Origin: Typha latifolia
Taxonomy: Eukaryota > Streptophyta > Magnoliopsida > Poales > Typhaceae
Assembly: GCA_019914945.1 (NCBI GenBank)
Contig: CM034104.1
Span: 10,528,046 to 10,592,045 of the forward strand
DNA length: 64,000 nucleotides
Direction: 5' to 3'
Shown here: piece after piece, positions 1-16,779 of the stretch
Numbering within the stretch: the first letter of the stretch is position 1
Layout: each line of letters begins with the position of its first letter
The notes under the pieces: generated by a model
The model's database searches: none
What the model saw: only the letters and a program-made list of their open reading frames with translations
Told to the model about the DNA's origin: nothing
Program-made: the position numbers and the translations under genes

Positions 1-615
1 TTCTGGCGAACGCACAAAGAATATCATGTCATGAGCTTAAGCTTACTTCTACGGTGCAAGCCAACTCAGGCAAGGATTGCGAGCTGGATCTAGATGGGAC
101 GAATAGCAAGGAATGGGATGTTTCCTGCTGGGTGGATGCCTCATGGCAGGGAAGTCATGTAGGAGGTGCAGGAATCTTCATCAACGAGTATCCGAGCACC
201 TTTATTCTAGGTAGAGCTGTGCCCTTGCAACAGTGCGAGAGCGCCTTGGTGGGTGAAGCACTTGCCCTCCTTGAAGGTTTGAAAGAGCTAAAATGCAGAT
301 ACACAACAAGATGATGCTATATCTACAGTGATTCTCAGACTCTAGTCAGTACGATGAATTGAGGCAATTGCGCGCGTGGGCAGTGGAGCCCATTATTCAT
401 GATTGCAAGAATGTTCTCGCTAACCTCGACTTTGTTAAGATTTGTTTCACGAGTCGTTGCAACAACTCAATGGCCCACTCACTAGCTAGGCTTGCTGTAA
501 CTTTGGGTACAAACTACAAATGGACTGACCCAGCACTTATCCCTGAATGTTCCCATGACTATCAATGAAATTTGAGTCTATGAGCTCTTTTATAAATAAA
601 TAAAAACATATTTTA
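1..615 (+). mobile_element. LINE 3' fragment with RNase H domain (degenerate)
   Basis: Positions 54-314 read as a plant LINE RNase H domain (RVT_3 type): WVDASWQG at about 132-155, the acidic VGEALALLEGL stretch at about 250-282 and, after stop codons near 312, YSDSQTLV at about 319-342. A frameshift near 358 moves the frame to 359-568, which holds the C-terminal signature NNSMAHSLARLA. A short A-rich tail, with TAAATAAATAAAAAC near 590-606, fits a LINE 3' end. The RT and endonuclease parts lie outside the window or are lost. It is non-functional and a second member of the same class lies at 10985-12139. The class is clear; the exact 3' boundary is a guess. Confidence 0.8.
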
Positions 616-960
616 GCACGTCTAACATATTCAAAAATATTAATTTACTAATACAACCCACCTAATAAAAGAACTATGATGGTCAGTACTTGCTCCTGTA
701 ATATATTCAATTATCATATTATGTTTGTAATTTTTAACCCGTTTAACATACGAGTTGTATTTCTATCAGCTCGACTCGGTCCAAACTCGGACACGAGCCG
801 GGCTGATCAGGCACAATCGAGCCACAAAATGGATAGATCTCAGCCCTTCATCGAACGCACAAATCTAATCGCAATTTGGACGGTGATAATTTCTATGCCT
901 CGGAATATTCCTCATCACTCATTCCTGTGTACATTTTTAGGGCTTTCTTATAGCATCAAC
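616..960. other. Upstream intergenic region of the EF1B gene
   Basis: No coding potential that I trust. It is AT-rich, with a short CG-rich patch near 770-825 (CTCGGACACGAGCCGGGC). It probably holds the distal promoter of the gene starting at 1074. Confidence 0.4.
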
Positions 961-1017
961 TATATATAGACTCTCTCTCCGAACGGCACCTCCTCTTTCC
1001 TCTGAGTTTTAGGGTTT
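961..1017 (+). promoter_or_regulatory. Core promoter: TATA box and telo-box of the EF1B gene
   Basis: TATATATA lies at 961-968, about 110 bp before the start codon, which predicts transcription start near 990-1000. TTAGGGTTT at 1009-1017 is a telo-box (AAACCCTAA on the other strand). That element is known to be enriched close to the start sites of plant translation-apparatus genes. The start site itself is inferred. Confidence 0.6.
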
Positions 1018-1073
1018 TAAGCACCATTCTAATCTAATCCTCCTCCGATCCCGTTCCATCTTCTTCGGATCCA

Positions 1074-4000
1074 ATGGCGGTCTCCTTCTCTGATCTCCAC
1101 ACTGAATCCGGTCTCAAAACCCTCGACGAATTCCTCTCTGGAAAGTCCTTCATCTCCGGGTAAATTCTCAAATCTTTTGTTTGATCAATCTCTTGACTTG
1201 AAATGTGATTTTTCTTCTTTTGATTGGGTTACGAGCTGCAAAGCTTATAACTTTCAGATCCATGAGCTCGTTAAAAAGTTCTGTTCAATTAAGTTTTGGA
1301 GATTTATGATGTGTTATTAGGATTCAATATTATAATTCAATCAAATTTGTATCCTTTCTGGATTGTTACGATGTTGATGGTCTGTTTAACAGAAAAGACC
1401 TGATCTTTCTCATTGGTTTTTTTATTTATTTTCAGAGATCTGATAAGCAAGGATGACGTCAAAGTCTTCGGTGCAGTTTCCTCGAAGCCTGCAGCAGGGT
1501 TTCCGAATGCATCCTCTTGGTATGAGAGCGTGTCTGCAGCTCTTGCTCCAAGGTTTGTGGATTGATGTAGTTGGTTTTCTACTAATGTTAAACTTAGCTG
1601 GCTTTAAAGCTTTGGACTGCAGCTCACTGCTTCAGTGTATTTCGACGATTTCTCTAGTTTATGCTGAATTTGGATGCTTTTTAGATCCTAAATCATATGG
1701 TATTGGTTCTTTGCATAAAATTTAGTTATCTCGACTCTGAAGACTCAAGACATGGTTAATTTGCACAATATTCCATTGGTAAATATCTGTTTCCTAAGTT
1801 TGGGTTACCCTCTTGAGAGTTACCATGTGTTTTAGTTTTTTCGTGTTTCCTGCTTATTGAGTATTGACTTGTTATTTCTTTCACTTTATCTTCTTTTTAA
1901 TTCTGTTATTACTATACAACCTATTTCTATCTGTCCGCTTGATGAAAGAAATCTTTTAAATGTTACAGCTAATGTATTTGGCACTGTCACTCAGGTTCAC
2001 TCTTCTCTTTCATATCAATGTTTTGTTATCTTGCTCACTTTTTTTGTTTTGCATACTAGAAGAATGTGATCAATTTAGCAATAACTATTATTTTTATTGA
2101 AAAAATGTAATCCAAGATAAGATCTATAAACTTTCATAACTCCTAAGTTAAACATTTCTGTGATCAAAATTAAAAGAATAGGTATCTCAAAGACTTATGG
2201 CATACGATAAATCACACTCTTTAAGTCTTTATGATTCAGTAGTTTTCAAGTTCAATGATCAGAAATATGAACCAGCGAGATATTGTTGAGAAAGTCTTGA
2301 CATATGATGAAATTTAAGATCTTGATAATGGTATATGGTACCAGTAGAAAGAAATGTTTTACTATTTAATTTCTAGTTGGAATGCATCATAATGTGTGGA
2401 AAACCAGTAGCTTCTTTCATTTAAAATTTTAGCTGATGTTAACTACATCTTCGATAGGTACCTAACCTTTGTATTTGCATGAAACTTCTCATTGGTAATA
2501 AATTGTGGTCTCCTTTTATAGTTAATTTATAGGCTGATTTGATCTAAAATGCGAGAATGTTAGTCGCTCATTTCGCTAGTGATTTCAACATCCATATAGG
2601 TGTGTTGTCTTGTTTTCTTATAGTTAATTGTATTTATTTTCAGATTTCCTGGTAAAGCTCTTGGAGTCAAAATCGGAAGCCAAGCTGCAGCTGCAGCTCC
2701 TGCACCTGTTACAGAGGCTGCAAAGGTGATTTGTTTTATTCTTTATTTTTATTTATTTATTTATTATTTTTGTCAGTTTGCATTTTGGTGATGGTGAACA
2801 TGGTGCATTGATCAAATACTGTTTCTTTATCCTTACTGTGATTATATGAGATTGTAGTATGTAATCTTACCATATATTGAATGCCCTTAAAAATTGTGGA
2901 GATTGTTTATCTTAGAATTTCTTGGTCTTAAGAGGGGAGAGACCTTTGATTCAGATATCTGAATTGACGTTAGTCTAGAATGCTTCATTTTTATTAGGAT
3001 GTTTGCAACAAAAAATTCCTACATAGTCCAAGGTGATCATCAAAATGATAAGTTTACCATATATAGGAACCTTTATGATAGATTACATAGCAATGTACCT
3101 ATTTCACATAAGAGGAAAAGTCAGTATTGAACGTTTCCCTCCATGTATACATCAGGGTACCTACCTACTTAGTGAAGCTTTTTTTTTAACCCTTCTAAAT
3201 GCCCCGTTAACAACTGTGTGAGGAGGACTCCATATGATATTTTCTCAATCATACTCTTCCATTGTAATGAAAATAATTAATCATATATAAATGCAGATGG
3301 CTATTATTATTCATCTTCTCATGATACTTTAATATTTTATCAATGATTCTTTGGAAGATTTCCTTTTATTTTGGACATTAAAGCAATTCAAATAGGAATT
3401 GAGAATGGCTGCATATGCTCCCACCTTCATATGCACTATCAAAATTCCTTGACTGCCCACATCTATTTTGCCTGGATTTAAACACTGTTATTTATATATA
3501 TTTATATATATATATATATAATGCATCTATATATATACACATACATATAAGCACTTATATACATAAACATATAGTTCAAATAAGTTAATGAACTTGAAAT
3601 TTTGGGGCATTTAACATATTCCCTGTTTTTCATTCTTTAACTTACCAGTCATATTTCTTAATTTTCCTCCAGGAGGCTGCAGATGATGATGATGATTTGG
3701 ATCTCTTTGGTGATGAGACAGAAGAGGAAAAGAAGGCAGCAGAGGTGCGAGAGGCAGCTGTTAAAGCTTCTTCAAAGAAGAAAGAAAGTAAGTTTTCATG
3801 TAATCAAAAGTTTTTAGTTTCACTCCTTCCAATGATATTGTTTCCTACTTCTAGAAATCAACTCCATATACTTTCAAGGCTAATATAAGTTTTATTCTTA
3901 GGTGGAAAGTCATCTGTCCTTCTGGACGTCAAGCCTTGGGATGATGAAACTGACATGAAAAAGTTGGAGGAGGCTGTTCGTAGTATCGAGATGCCAGGCC

Positions 4001-4282
4001 TTTTATGGGGAGCATGTGCGGAAACTATATCTTATGCCCTGTATAATTTATGTTCCTTTTTTCTCACAATTTGTTAACCGCTCATTCCATTTTGTATTTG
4101 CTCTGTTTCTCTTTGCAGCAAAGCTTGTGGCTGTGGGTTATGGTATTAAGAAGCTGCAGATCATGATGACCATTGTAGATGACCTTGTTTCAGTTGACGA
4201 CCTTATTGAGGAGCGCCTCACTGTTGAGCCTTGTAATGAGTACATTCAGAGTTGTGACATCGTGGCCTTCAACAAAATCTAA
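1074..4282 (+). CDS. EF1B: Elongation factor 1B beta-type subunit (guanine nucleotide exchange factor of EF-1A)
   Basis: This cytosolic factor recharges EF-1A with GTP during translation elongation. Exons by phase and GT-AG sites: 1074-1159, 1436-1552, 2644-2725, 3673-3787, 3902-4015, 4119-4282, giving 225 residues, the usual plant length. Residues 1-70 are the N-terminal helical, GST-C-like part ([20 protein letters not shown]). Residues about 75-95 are an Ala/Pro linker. Residues 96-133 are the acidic then lysine-rich hinge with the [14 protein letters not shown] signature, a known casein-kinase-type region in this family. Residues about 137-225 form the exchange domain, including [23 protein letters not shown] and the terminal CDIVAFNKI. 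The start codon follows the TATA box and telo-box directly. The plant family has beta and beta-prime (alpha) members and I do not separate them. The first intron after exon 2 (1553-2643) and the one before exon 4 (2726-3672) are about 1 kb each and hold no recognised element. The NAC alpha gene lies tail-to-tail downstream. Confidence 0.95.
3482..3560. repeat. TA-rich microsatellite in intron 3 of the EF1B gene
   Basis: A run of TATATATA interrupted by TTTA and CACACA-like steps, ending about 110 bp before exon 4. It is a likely length polymorphism. Confidence 0.7.
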
Positions 4283-5750
4283 GGATCAGAAGGTTAACTT
4301 GGTATCTAGAAGCATTTCGGTGGGTCACGGTTTCGGGGAATCCTAATAGTATCTTTTGGTTTTTTTTAACCCAACCTAGGCATATGCTTCAAGAATAACA
4401 AGATTGAGCTTCTTGTCCCAAGGGACTTTATTAAGTATATTTTGTGTTGAGTACTAAGAACTTGTAGTGTTTGTTTAACCAGATTCTAAGTGATTATTTT
4501 CCTGTGTTTGGAAACCATGAAGGGATTTTTTTTTTAATGCAACTATTGTTCATTATCCAAAATTCACTCTTTTGGCTATATGGAAAAGTATAGTTAATCT
4601 GATACCCGTCGCAGATATTTCATGGAGAGTTTGATGATTTTGTACTTTTCTTTTTCCCCCATAGCTGGTGATAAAGAAGGATGTGTTATTCTAAGCCTTT
4701 GGGAAACAATTAGCAACATTTTTCTAATTGAATTCCAGCGTGCCAAAGCACTCCTTAGTTATAATCTCTAATGAAATTTCATGGATGTAACGATTTGGCT
4801 ATATGCCTGTATACTCTAATAGGAATTTTATCAGAGAATTTATTTTCATTAATAATCTGTTGCTTTGACAGTGATTTCATACTGATACTGTTTGAAAATT
4901 GCTATAACGGGAAAGAAGTCCATGTTGGTGATCTAGAGCTACGTTTGAAATCTACAAAATTCTTTGTAGATCAATTTTGTAATAACTTCAACTTAATGGT
5001 AAATCCTCTACAATTAAGATTGTCTGGGGTAACCAAATTGAGATTTTTTATCAATTTCATTTCAAAATCAAATCCAATCCTCGATCAAACTTGCTTTCCC
5101 AAGCTTCAAAAGGCTAAGACTTGACAAATTTAATTACGTTGGAAAAAATTATCACATAATAAATTTAATTACGTTGGAAAAAATTATCACATAATATGCA
5201 TTTATTATCTATCGCTACATCTGCTAAAAAATAAGGCAACTTTGCTTCCTGATTCCTTTTCAATTACATATACCAGAATCTAATTCCAGAAGCATGCATC
5301 ATTTGGAAAGCAACGAGGTCCTAACATTTGATAGAATATGCCACTCCATTTCGGCAATTCAAACAATTATACCCGTACAGCATAAATCGAGCTATTACAG
5401 TAAAGGTATCGTTGGATCATTTAAGATGGTTTAAAAGCTACCAATGTCGCGTAGCATCACAAAAGCAACATCAGCAGCTAACGATGACATGATGCAAAAC
5501 AGCAAAGAAGACAACCTTACAGGCCTCAGTAGCACAGTAAGACCTTAAACAGCCAAAAATATTAAAATTCTCAACAAGTGGCATTAATTCAAAAATCTCA
5601 AACAGCATAATTATGAGCGAGATCAGTGATACAACATCACAGGTGGAACATAAAAGGTAGAAGAAATATATGAATTCATCTTTCACATAAAACATGAGAA
5701 AACTGATCAACAGAGAAAGACGAGCTCCAATTTCCAGAAATCAAAGAAAA
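4283..5750. other. Intergenic space between two convergent genes
   Basis: It holds the 3' UTRs of the EF1B gene (+) and the NAC alpha gene (-). No protein-coding region is supported. A perfect 35-bp tandem duplication (5126-5195) is its only clear structure. Confidence 0.6.
5126..5195. repeat. Perfect 35-bp tandem duplication
   Basis: Two identical adjacent units, 5126-5160 and 5161-5195, each beginning AAATTTAATTACGTTGG. The perfect identity suggests a recent slippage event. Confidence 0.9.
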
Positions 5751-10146
<4,396 letters not shown>

Positions 10147-10196
10147 GGTGATGGATCCAAAGGAGATGCGTCGGTAGGCAGGAGGAGGAAAAAAGA

Positions 10197-10251
10197 AAAC
10201 CCTAGAGAAACCCCGAAAGCACGAATGATGAGGAGAGAGAAGGGTTTATAC
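10197..10251 (-). promoter_or_regulatory. Core promoter and telo-box of the NAC alpha gene
   Basis: On the minus strand TATAAA (10250-10245) lies about 100 bp before the start codon and is followed by CTAGGGTTT (10205-10197), a telo-box. The arrangement copies that of the EF1B gene at 961-1017. Confidence 0.55.
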
Positions 10252-10321
10252 GTCAATTTCTCTTTCTAGTCCGAAGTTACGAAAATGCCACTTGTTCTCT
10301 TATGCTTGTATGAGTCTCGAC

Positions 10322-10980
10322 ATGATTATCGGGCTGGTCGGGTCGGATTTGGGCCGGATTCGGACTGAGCTTTTCAGGCCAACCGGACTTAAGTATTTGT
10401 TCACGGCCTGACCCACCAATCACTCGGGTCGGGCCAGGCCGGGCTGGGTTCGAGCCGAGCTTTTCAGGCCAACCGAGCTTAAGTATTTATTCACGGCCCG
10501 ACCCACCAATCACTCGGGTCGGGCCGGGTTTGAGCCGGGCTAGAAATCTAGCCTGTTACTGCCCGTCGACCCGTGAGAGATTGGGCTGGCCCGACCCACC
10601 AATCACTCAGCCCAACCCATATTTTAGCTATTTTTAGAATTTTTTTTACTATTAGCTTCTTCTTTTTTTAATTATTTCTATACCTCCATTTAAAAAATAA
10701 TTAAAATAAATCAAAAAAATTTTAAGGTGTGCTTAAAATAATGCAAAACGGTACAATACCAAAAAATTTTACTATAGCAAAAGTAAAAATATTATAGCAA
10801 AATGGGCAAAGTACTGTAGCAGAACAGCCGGGCTACTTTAGCATAACAGATGGCTACTGTAGCAAAACGGGTGGGCCTAGTTGCGGGCCAAACGGACGGG
10901 CTTTCGGGCTGGGGTGGGCGGGCAAAAGGCTAGCCCGTGCCACCCATGGGTAGTTCGGGCTCGGTCTATCTTCCTAGAGG
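10322..10980. repeat. GC-rich dispersed repeat with internal 90-bp duplication
   Basis: A 660-bp block rich in GGGCCGGG/CGGGTCGGGC strings stands out from its AT-rich surroundings. TTTTCAGGCCAACCG...CACTCGGGTCGGGCC occurs from 10371 and again from 10461, a 90-bp period with several mismatches, and ACCCACCAATCACTC appears a third time near 10594. Similar strings recur at 42455-43025. This sequence type is a common non-autonomous (often hAT-derived) repeat in plants, but I could not identify its ends. Confidence 0.55.
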
Positions 10981-10984
10981 ACAT

Positions 10985-12139
10985 CGCCTCAACAATCCTC
11001 AATATCAAAGTAAATCCAGCAGCAACGTCTTACCCAAATAAGCTTATTTGAACGTACACCCTAATAGGAGTATTCTCAGCAAAATCCTTCTATAAGGTCC
11101 GCTGTGATGCAGACTTGGCGAGCTCATCAAACCAAAGTACCATGAAGAGATTGTGGAAGATCATCTGGCGCAAGAACAACTCAATACCACGCATTAGAAC
11201 TTTCATTTAGCGTTGTGTGGCGGATGCCCTTCCAATACTATTAGTGCTGAATAAACACATCTCTACCATCTCCACAACCTGCACTACTTGCAAATCAGAG
11301 AACGAGACTATAGAGCACCTTTTGGTAGGGTGAAATATGGCTAGAGTTGTTTGGTTTGCCTCGAGTTTGAGTTGCAAGTTTGACAACTGCCCCTCGAGGT
11401 TGGACCTGTGGATCATGGAGCTAAGCGACTCCTTCTCAACCGAGCAGCTATCATTGGCTTTCTCAATTATGTGGGCCATCCGGAAAGCTAGAAATAGCTA
11501 GGTATTTAGGCAAGTGAAGTCTTGCTCTACTAAGATTCTAGAGGAAGCAAATATGAATGCAAACCAAAGCTCTGGCTACATCAGCCAACTGCTATTCCCA
11601 ATACTAGGAAGGGAGGATGACGAGGTGGTTAACCCTCAATGGGGAGTACATCTTGTTGGGTAGATACCTCTTGAAGGGAAGTTGCCCCTGGGGGCATTGG
11701 TATTGCAATATGCGAATTGTCGAATACCTTTCGCTTGGGCAAATCTATATTCTTGAAACACTGTGCCGACGCAAAAATGGGGGAAGCAATTGCACTCTTG
11801 GAAGGTTTGAAAGAGATCCACAACATGAGAGTGACTTTTCAGTGCTGGCTTTTTAGTGACTCTCAAACGGTGGTTTAAAGCAGTCAATGCTATAGGCGAT
11901 TTGGATATTAGCTGGGAGATCCTAAATGTGGTCAAAGAATGCAGATGATGAATACACAAGCTACAGGATATCAAGATACTCTTCACGAGTAGATGCAATA
12001 ACACTCTTGCTCACTCTCTTGCCAGCCTAGCTGAGAAAAGAGATCCTCGTAAGATCTAGACCCACTCCCCTAAGGGTGAGGTTTGTACGTTTGGTATTTA
12101 AGGAATATATTAGTCCATGGACTTTCATTAAAAAAAAAA
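10985..12139 (+). mobile_element. LINE 3' part: zf-RVT and RNase H regions with poly-A tail (degenerate)
   Basis: Conceptual translation with several stops and frame changes gives GVFSAKSFYKVR near 11070-11105, then PRIRTFI.RCVADALPILLVLN (dot marks a stop), CTTCKSENETIEHLLVG and ARVVWFASSLSC (about 11190-11375). That is the zinc-binding region following plant LINE reverse transcriptases. WGVHLVG, VLQYANCRIP and FTSRCNNTLAHSLASLAEK (about 11640-12035) are the RNase H domain. A run of ten A at about 12128-12138 after GGACTTTCATT marks the 3' end. The 5' part with the main RT domain is missing, typical of 5' truncation. Confidence 0.75.
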
Positions 12140-13124
12140 GTTTAGTGATCTTCTATTGCGAAATGTGAATTTTTTGAACCAATTGAATCAGCTTCCTCCA
12201 ATTCCTTCATGATTCTTTGTTTCAACTTGCAAATAGTCCCACAGATTTTTTTTTTTAATTCTCTTATTGATTTGTTAGTTTTCTACCCAGATAGTTCACA
12301 TTCTAGCATCTTTCATTTACATTGGAGAGATTTTAGAAGGATCTGCTATTATTTAGATAGAGTGAAGAGATTGAAATTGACATATTTGCTCATATTAAAA
12401 ATTAAAATAGAAAATTTTAAAGTTTTAGATTCATCTATTCCCTCCCTCGTAGTAAAAAGACTGTCTTTCTGTATATCCTTAGTTCTTTCTCTATTAATTG
12501 ATGATTTGAGAGGATGTACTTTTTCGAATAGCTTTATATTTTTTTTGTCTACCAATTAATTCCTTTGAATGATGTGAAAATGAATAATAGATGGTTATTT
12601 TACTCTTATAAAATTGAGGGATAAGTATTAAATTATTTGTTTTAAAAGAAAACAAAGGCGATTGCCTTGTTTGTTTCAGATTGATGTTTTCAATTACTTG
12701 TCCATCACGAGTTTAATAATTATGGATGATGAGATTTATATTTGAATTGGGGTTGGGGAGAGATACGAGGAGAATTCGAAGGTTTAATAATAATGGATGA
12801 TGAAATTTATATTAGAGTTAGAATTTGAGAGGACAAAAGAAAATTGAGTAATAAGAGAGCAAGAGTTTGAAGAAGAGGGAGTTTGAAGAAGAGGGCATTT
12901 TGGTCAATAAAAAGGTCAGATGACAAACATATGGTAAATTTCTATTTGAAACTTTAATAGTAAATCGATGTAAATACCTATTTGATAATTCAAATTGTAA
13001 TTAACCAAAGAAATGATAATTAAAAAGAGTATTTGATCAAAAATAGGTTTTGTTAGAAACTTAATATTCTAATTACATTTTTAAACATCTCAATTACTAC
13101 TTTATCAGTATAAACAAAATGGAA
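12140..13124. other. AT-rich intergenic DNA, nothing recognised
   Basis: Short open frames here lack codon bias and family resemblance. GGATGATGAGATTTATATT near 12724 and a close copy near 12794 form a loose local repeat of about 70 bp. Confidence 0.4.
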
Positions 13125-14060
13125 TTTTTTTTTGAAAGAAAGTCCGTAGGCTGATCATTTCATTCATTTCAATCAATCGATTACAACTTGATACAAATAA
13201 TGAAAAGGGGAATAGGACAAAAACTCTAAGAACAAGCACTGTTACATTACAGACCGAACAACAGTTAACACAAGTATCAAAATATATACTCAAGCACTAT
13301 ATAAACATAGGAGATAGAGCAATGCTTTAGAAGCAAGCCTCTCATTGCCCAATCGACAGCACTATAGGTAGAACAGCATGAGCCTTGAGAAGCTAAGCAC
13401 CCAATTAAGGAGCAAGCTTAGATAGGGATACAGGCACGCTAGTGACATAGTTTAGTGAATTTAACAAAACACTCGAAGACCTCATTTAAGTAGACCTATG
13501 AATCCAAATACAGAGCAAAGATTTGCCTATTACATCCACATAGATATTTGATTCTAAAAAAAAAGTTGGCCTAAAATAGGACAAGGCAGGACAGATCCTA
13601 AAGCCAATGGAGTTAAAAGCTAGGCAAGATGAGTCGAGGCGAGGTGTGGCGACGAAGGCCGAGGCGAGAGGTGACAACAGAGATAGCGAGTAGCGAGCGG
13701 GCTAAGACCGAAACCGACGACTGGTGCAAGCAAGTAGAGAATGAGACCAAGGAGATCCACAACCCTAGTCTCATACACCTTGGTGACATAGAAGCCGAGG
13801 AGAGGATCGGGTGAGTACCATGGTACTTAGCCCAGATAGCGACGACAGTCAACAACAGTGTGGATGAGGGAAAAAAATATGAGATGGGTAGTAACAGAGG
13901 AGAAAAGGGGACAAAAGAGAAAAAGAAAGAGGAAAGAGGACATATTGGAAGAAAGAAACGGAGGAGAGAAACAACATCCTCTAAGGGGAGAGAAAACCCC
14001 TCTCCCCTCCACCTAGCCAGCTAGAGTGGAGAGGAGGCGGGGAAAACTGCTGGGCCAGCA
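13125..14060 (-). mobile_element. Possible minus-strand retroelement fragment (LINE-like 3' end)
   Basis: Read on the minus strand the segment ends in CCTACGGACTTTCTTTC followed by nine A (13124-13145), close to the GGACTTTCATT plus poly-A end of the LINE at 12139. Inward of that, 13600-14050 is CpG- and purine-rich and unlike its surroundings, possibly a leader or UTR of the same or another element. No domain is readable, so the call is tentative. Confidence 0.3.
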
Positions 14061-14582
14061 AGGAACATTAAGAGTTCAAAATGCAATTTACATGAGATGT
14101 AAAGCACAATTTTAACCCAAGAATAAAAAATTAGTAATTTTGTAATTACATAAAGTAGAGAGAGAGATACAATATTATAATCTGTAAACTAGTAGAGAAA
14201 TACTATAATTAAATAAATTAGAGAAATATATCCTATTAGAATCTAATTTAATCAAGAAAGGTATTGCAATCTTCTCATCCTCGTCAGCCATTATTATTCT
14301 TATTAAGAAAGAAAATTTGTGTATGTAATTATCAAGTAAAATGCTAAGTGCTTTATATTCGACTGGCTTTCTTTTTAGGTAATGAGGTGGCAAGTGAGGT
14401 GTTTCGATGAAGTCTATTTGGGCATTATTTTTTAGAGTGGCTTATTCAAATGTTTAAGTTTTCAATAAAAAAATTGTCATTTATTTTGGTGGAGTCCAAT
14501 AACTATTTTCTAAATGCTTGTCTTATAATAATTTTTTTTTTAATTTGAATGGAAAACTAACTTTTTTTATTAAGGTTTTTTT

Positions 14583-15233
14583 TTAATTTTAGAGCTTTAC
14601 ACATAATTGCTTCTGAAAAGTTTCAAAATATCATACTTGCCACTACATTGTTTAAAATATCATCATTGCTAGTCAAATTGTTTAACTATTTTAGAATTAC
14701 CACTATGATTAGTTTTTAGTAAACTATTCCTCATAATTTATTATTAAAGTTAATAAACACATACAAATAAATAAAATACCTTTCTTTTTGGAAGTTTAGA
14801 GCGCAAAAGTTTATCAACAATTTTTATCATGCATAATTTTCTTTGTATTATAATATTGGATAAATTATTGGATAACTTTAAATTATTTTAAATAATTTAT
14901 TTAAAATAATCTATGCAATAGAAACTAGTCTTTTAGAATTTTATTTTAATTTTAATCATAACTAGTTAGATTTAGTCGGCGTTAGTCAATCAAAATAACA
15001 TTAGCATGTTAAATTAGAATTATAAGGGAAAAAGAGGGGGTTGGGTTATAAAATCCTCAAACACGATGTGTGAATCATAAAATATATAAAATATAAAGTG
15101 TAATTTATAAAAATTCATTTTTCCAAGGAGCACAATGATTTATGTGACAATTATGATATTTTAAAAGAATGCAATATCAATTATGATATTTTGAAAGCTT
15201 TCAAGGGTAATTACGTAAAATATGTTAATTTTA
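14583..15233. mobile_element. Long-TIR MITE, probably Mutator-derived, with 9-bp target duplication
   Basis: TTAATTTTA occurs at 14583-14591 and 15225-15233, bracketing a 633-bp element. Its ends are inverted repeats of about 75 bp. The left end TTTACACATAATTGCTTC, then TTTCAAAATATCATA and TTTAAAATATCATCATTG, pairs with the right end read backwards, TTTACGTAATTACCC, TTTCAAAATATCATAATTG and TTTAAAATATCATAATTG. A 9-bp duplication with long TIRs is the Mutator hallmark. Related copies lie at 48591-48663 and 56569-56842. There is no coding content. Confidence 0.6.
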
Positions 15234-16084
15234 ACTAAGAATACTATATGGTGCTAAGGTGGATGTAACCTAAATCAGATTCCTTCTGCCTCTAACCTTA
15301 CTTCCAACTAATACCACTGCTCTTTAACTCAACTTTCATGAACTTAGTCTTATCCAATCAACCTACCTACCATTACTCCTTCCACCTTCTTCAAATCTCA
15401 TTGGTTTTCTTCTTCTCTCTTGCTTTCTTTTGATGCAATTATTCTGATTGAGTTAAGAAACTTTGCTCATTGCTCACCAAATCTTTTAACTATTATAGGC
15501 TTCCTTGTCTCTTCAAGGAAAGACTTTTGACTTCCACCCTCACTTCCCACTCATCCTTGTTTATGGTTATTAAAAGAGGAGTTATCACATGCAATGCCTT
15601 TCTTATTGCCTTTTATTTGGGGAGTTATATTAATTGTTTGACCAAATTAAGAGTTTGAAGGCATGAATGCAAATTAATATTTGCCATCAATAATGCCTTT
15701 CCTCTTCTTTTTTTTTAAATTTTTTTTTAAATGGTATAAAGAGCAAACTGTATAATGGGACCATGAGGAATAAAACAATATTCTTGTCGAGTGGCATTGA
15801 TTGGTGATCATAAAACCTCTCACTTAGGGCCAATTAATACAAATTGTAATTATTCTTGCCAAGTCTCTGTAGATATTTCTAGAAATGTCAACTGTGATAG
15901 TTTGACCTTTATATGTTCAGACTGGGATCCATCAATGATGTGTATCTGATGATCTATCTAATTGCATCTGCTCCAATTATATAGCTTAAGACTGATAGAG
16001 AAATGGTGTTTAATTCTTTTATATACTTTGACAATAATATCTGAACTCATATAAGTATTTATCTTTCTCATTTTTTTATGACCA
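15234..16084. other. Intergenic DNA, nothing recognised
   Basis: Mixed AT-rich sequence with a pyrimidine-rich stretch near 15350-15430. The open frame at 15470-15658 has no recognisable motif and no codon signature. Confidence 0.4.
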
Positions 16085-16114
16085 AATTAATTTATATTTA
16101 ATACAATAACTGTA

Positions 16115-16445
16115 CAGGGCTTGAGCTCAGCTCTAAGTTTAGCTCGTTAATACTCAATCAAGCTCGATTAACTATTTTAAGCTTGATTTGTAAAATAGGC
16201 TCAAAATTAATTTCATAAGTAAGCTCAATCGAGTTCGACTCAATAAGACTCGAAGATTATAATATAATATTTAATATTTATGACTAGTATGACCCATAAT
16301 ATTACTAGGCTCCATTTAGGTTTGAATTAATTCAAATATGAAATTATTTATTGAATGACTCATTTAGGTCTTGAGATCAAAATTGGGCTCAAAATTAAAT
16401 TTAATTCAAAGTTGATCCTCAATTATACCCCTATTTATAAATAGC
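16115..16445. repeat. AGCTCGA-rich dispersed repeat, probably hAT-type MITE remnant
   Basis: The block carries GAGCTCAGCTC, AAGCTCGATT, AAGCTCAATCGAGTTCGACTC and ends ATTATACCCCTA near 16433. This is the sequence style and 3' terminus (TAGGGGTATAA when reversed) of the better preserved element at 47647-48205. No target duplication was found. Confidence 0.4.
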
Positions 16446-16779
16446 AGACTAATTTATCTCCTTGTGCCGTTGGGAAATTTGTAAATAAGACCTAAATTTT
16501 ATCAAATTGGTGATTCAACAACCATGCCCTACCACAATTTGCTCTAATTCAACTCCCCAAACATTTTTAGACAATCTCAAGAAAGCATCCAGATTGCCGT
16601 TACTTTCTCTAACAGTCCATAACTATTTAACTAATTACTATGCCAAAAGTGCATTACAAGTCAGTAGTAAATTAGTAATCAGTAACCAAGGGCTCCTTTT
16701 CCAATTATCAGAAAAGATAGAGGGCCCGATGCGAAAAATGTAGGGTGCTGTTAGTAAATTTCTCCCCTTTTGTTTTGCA

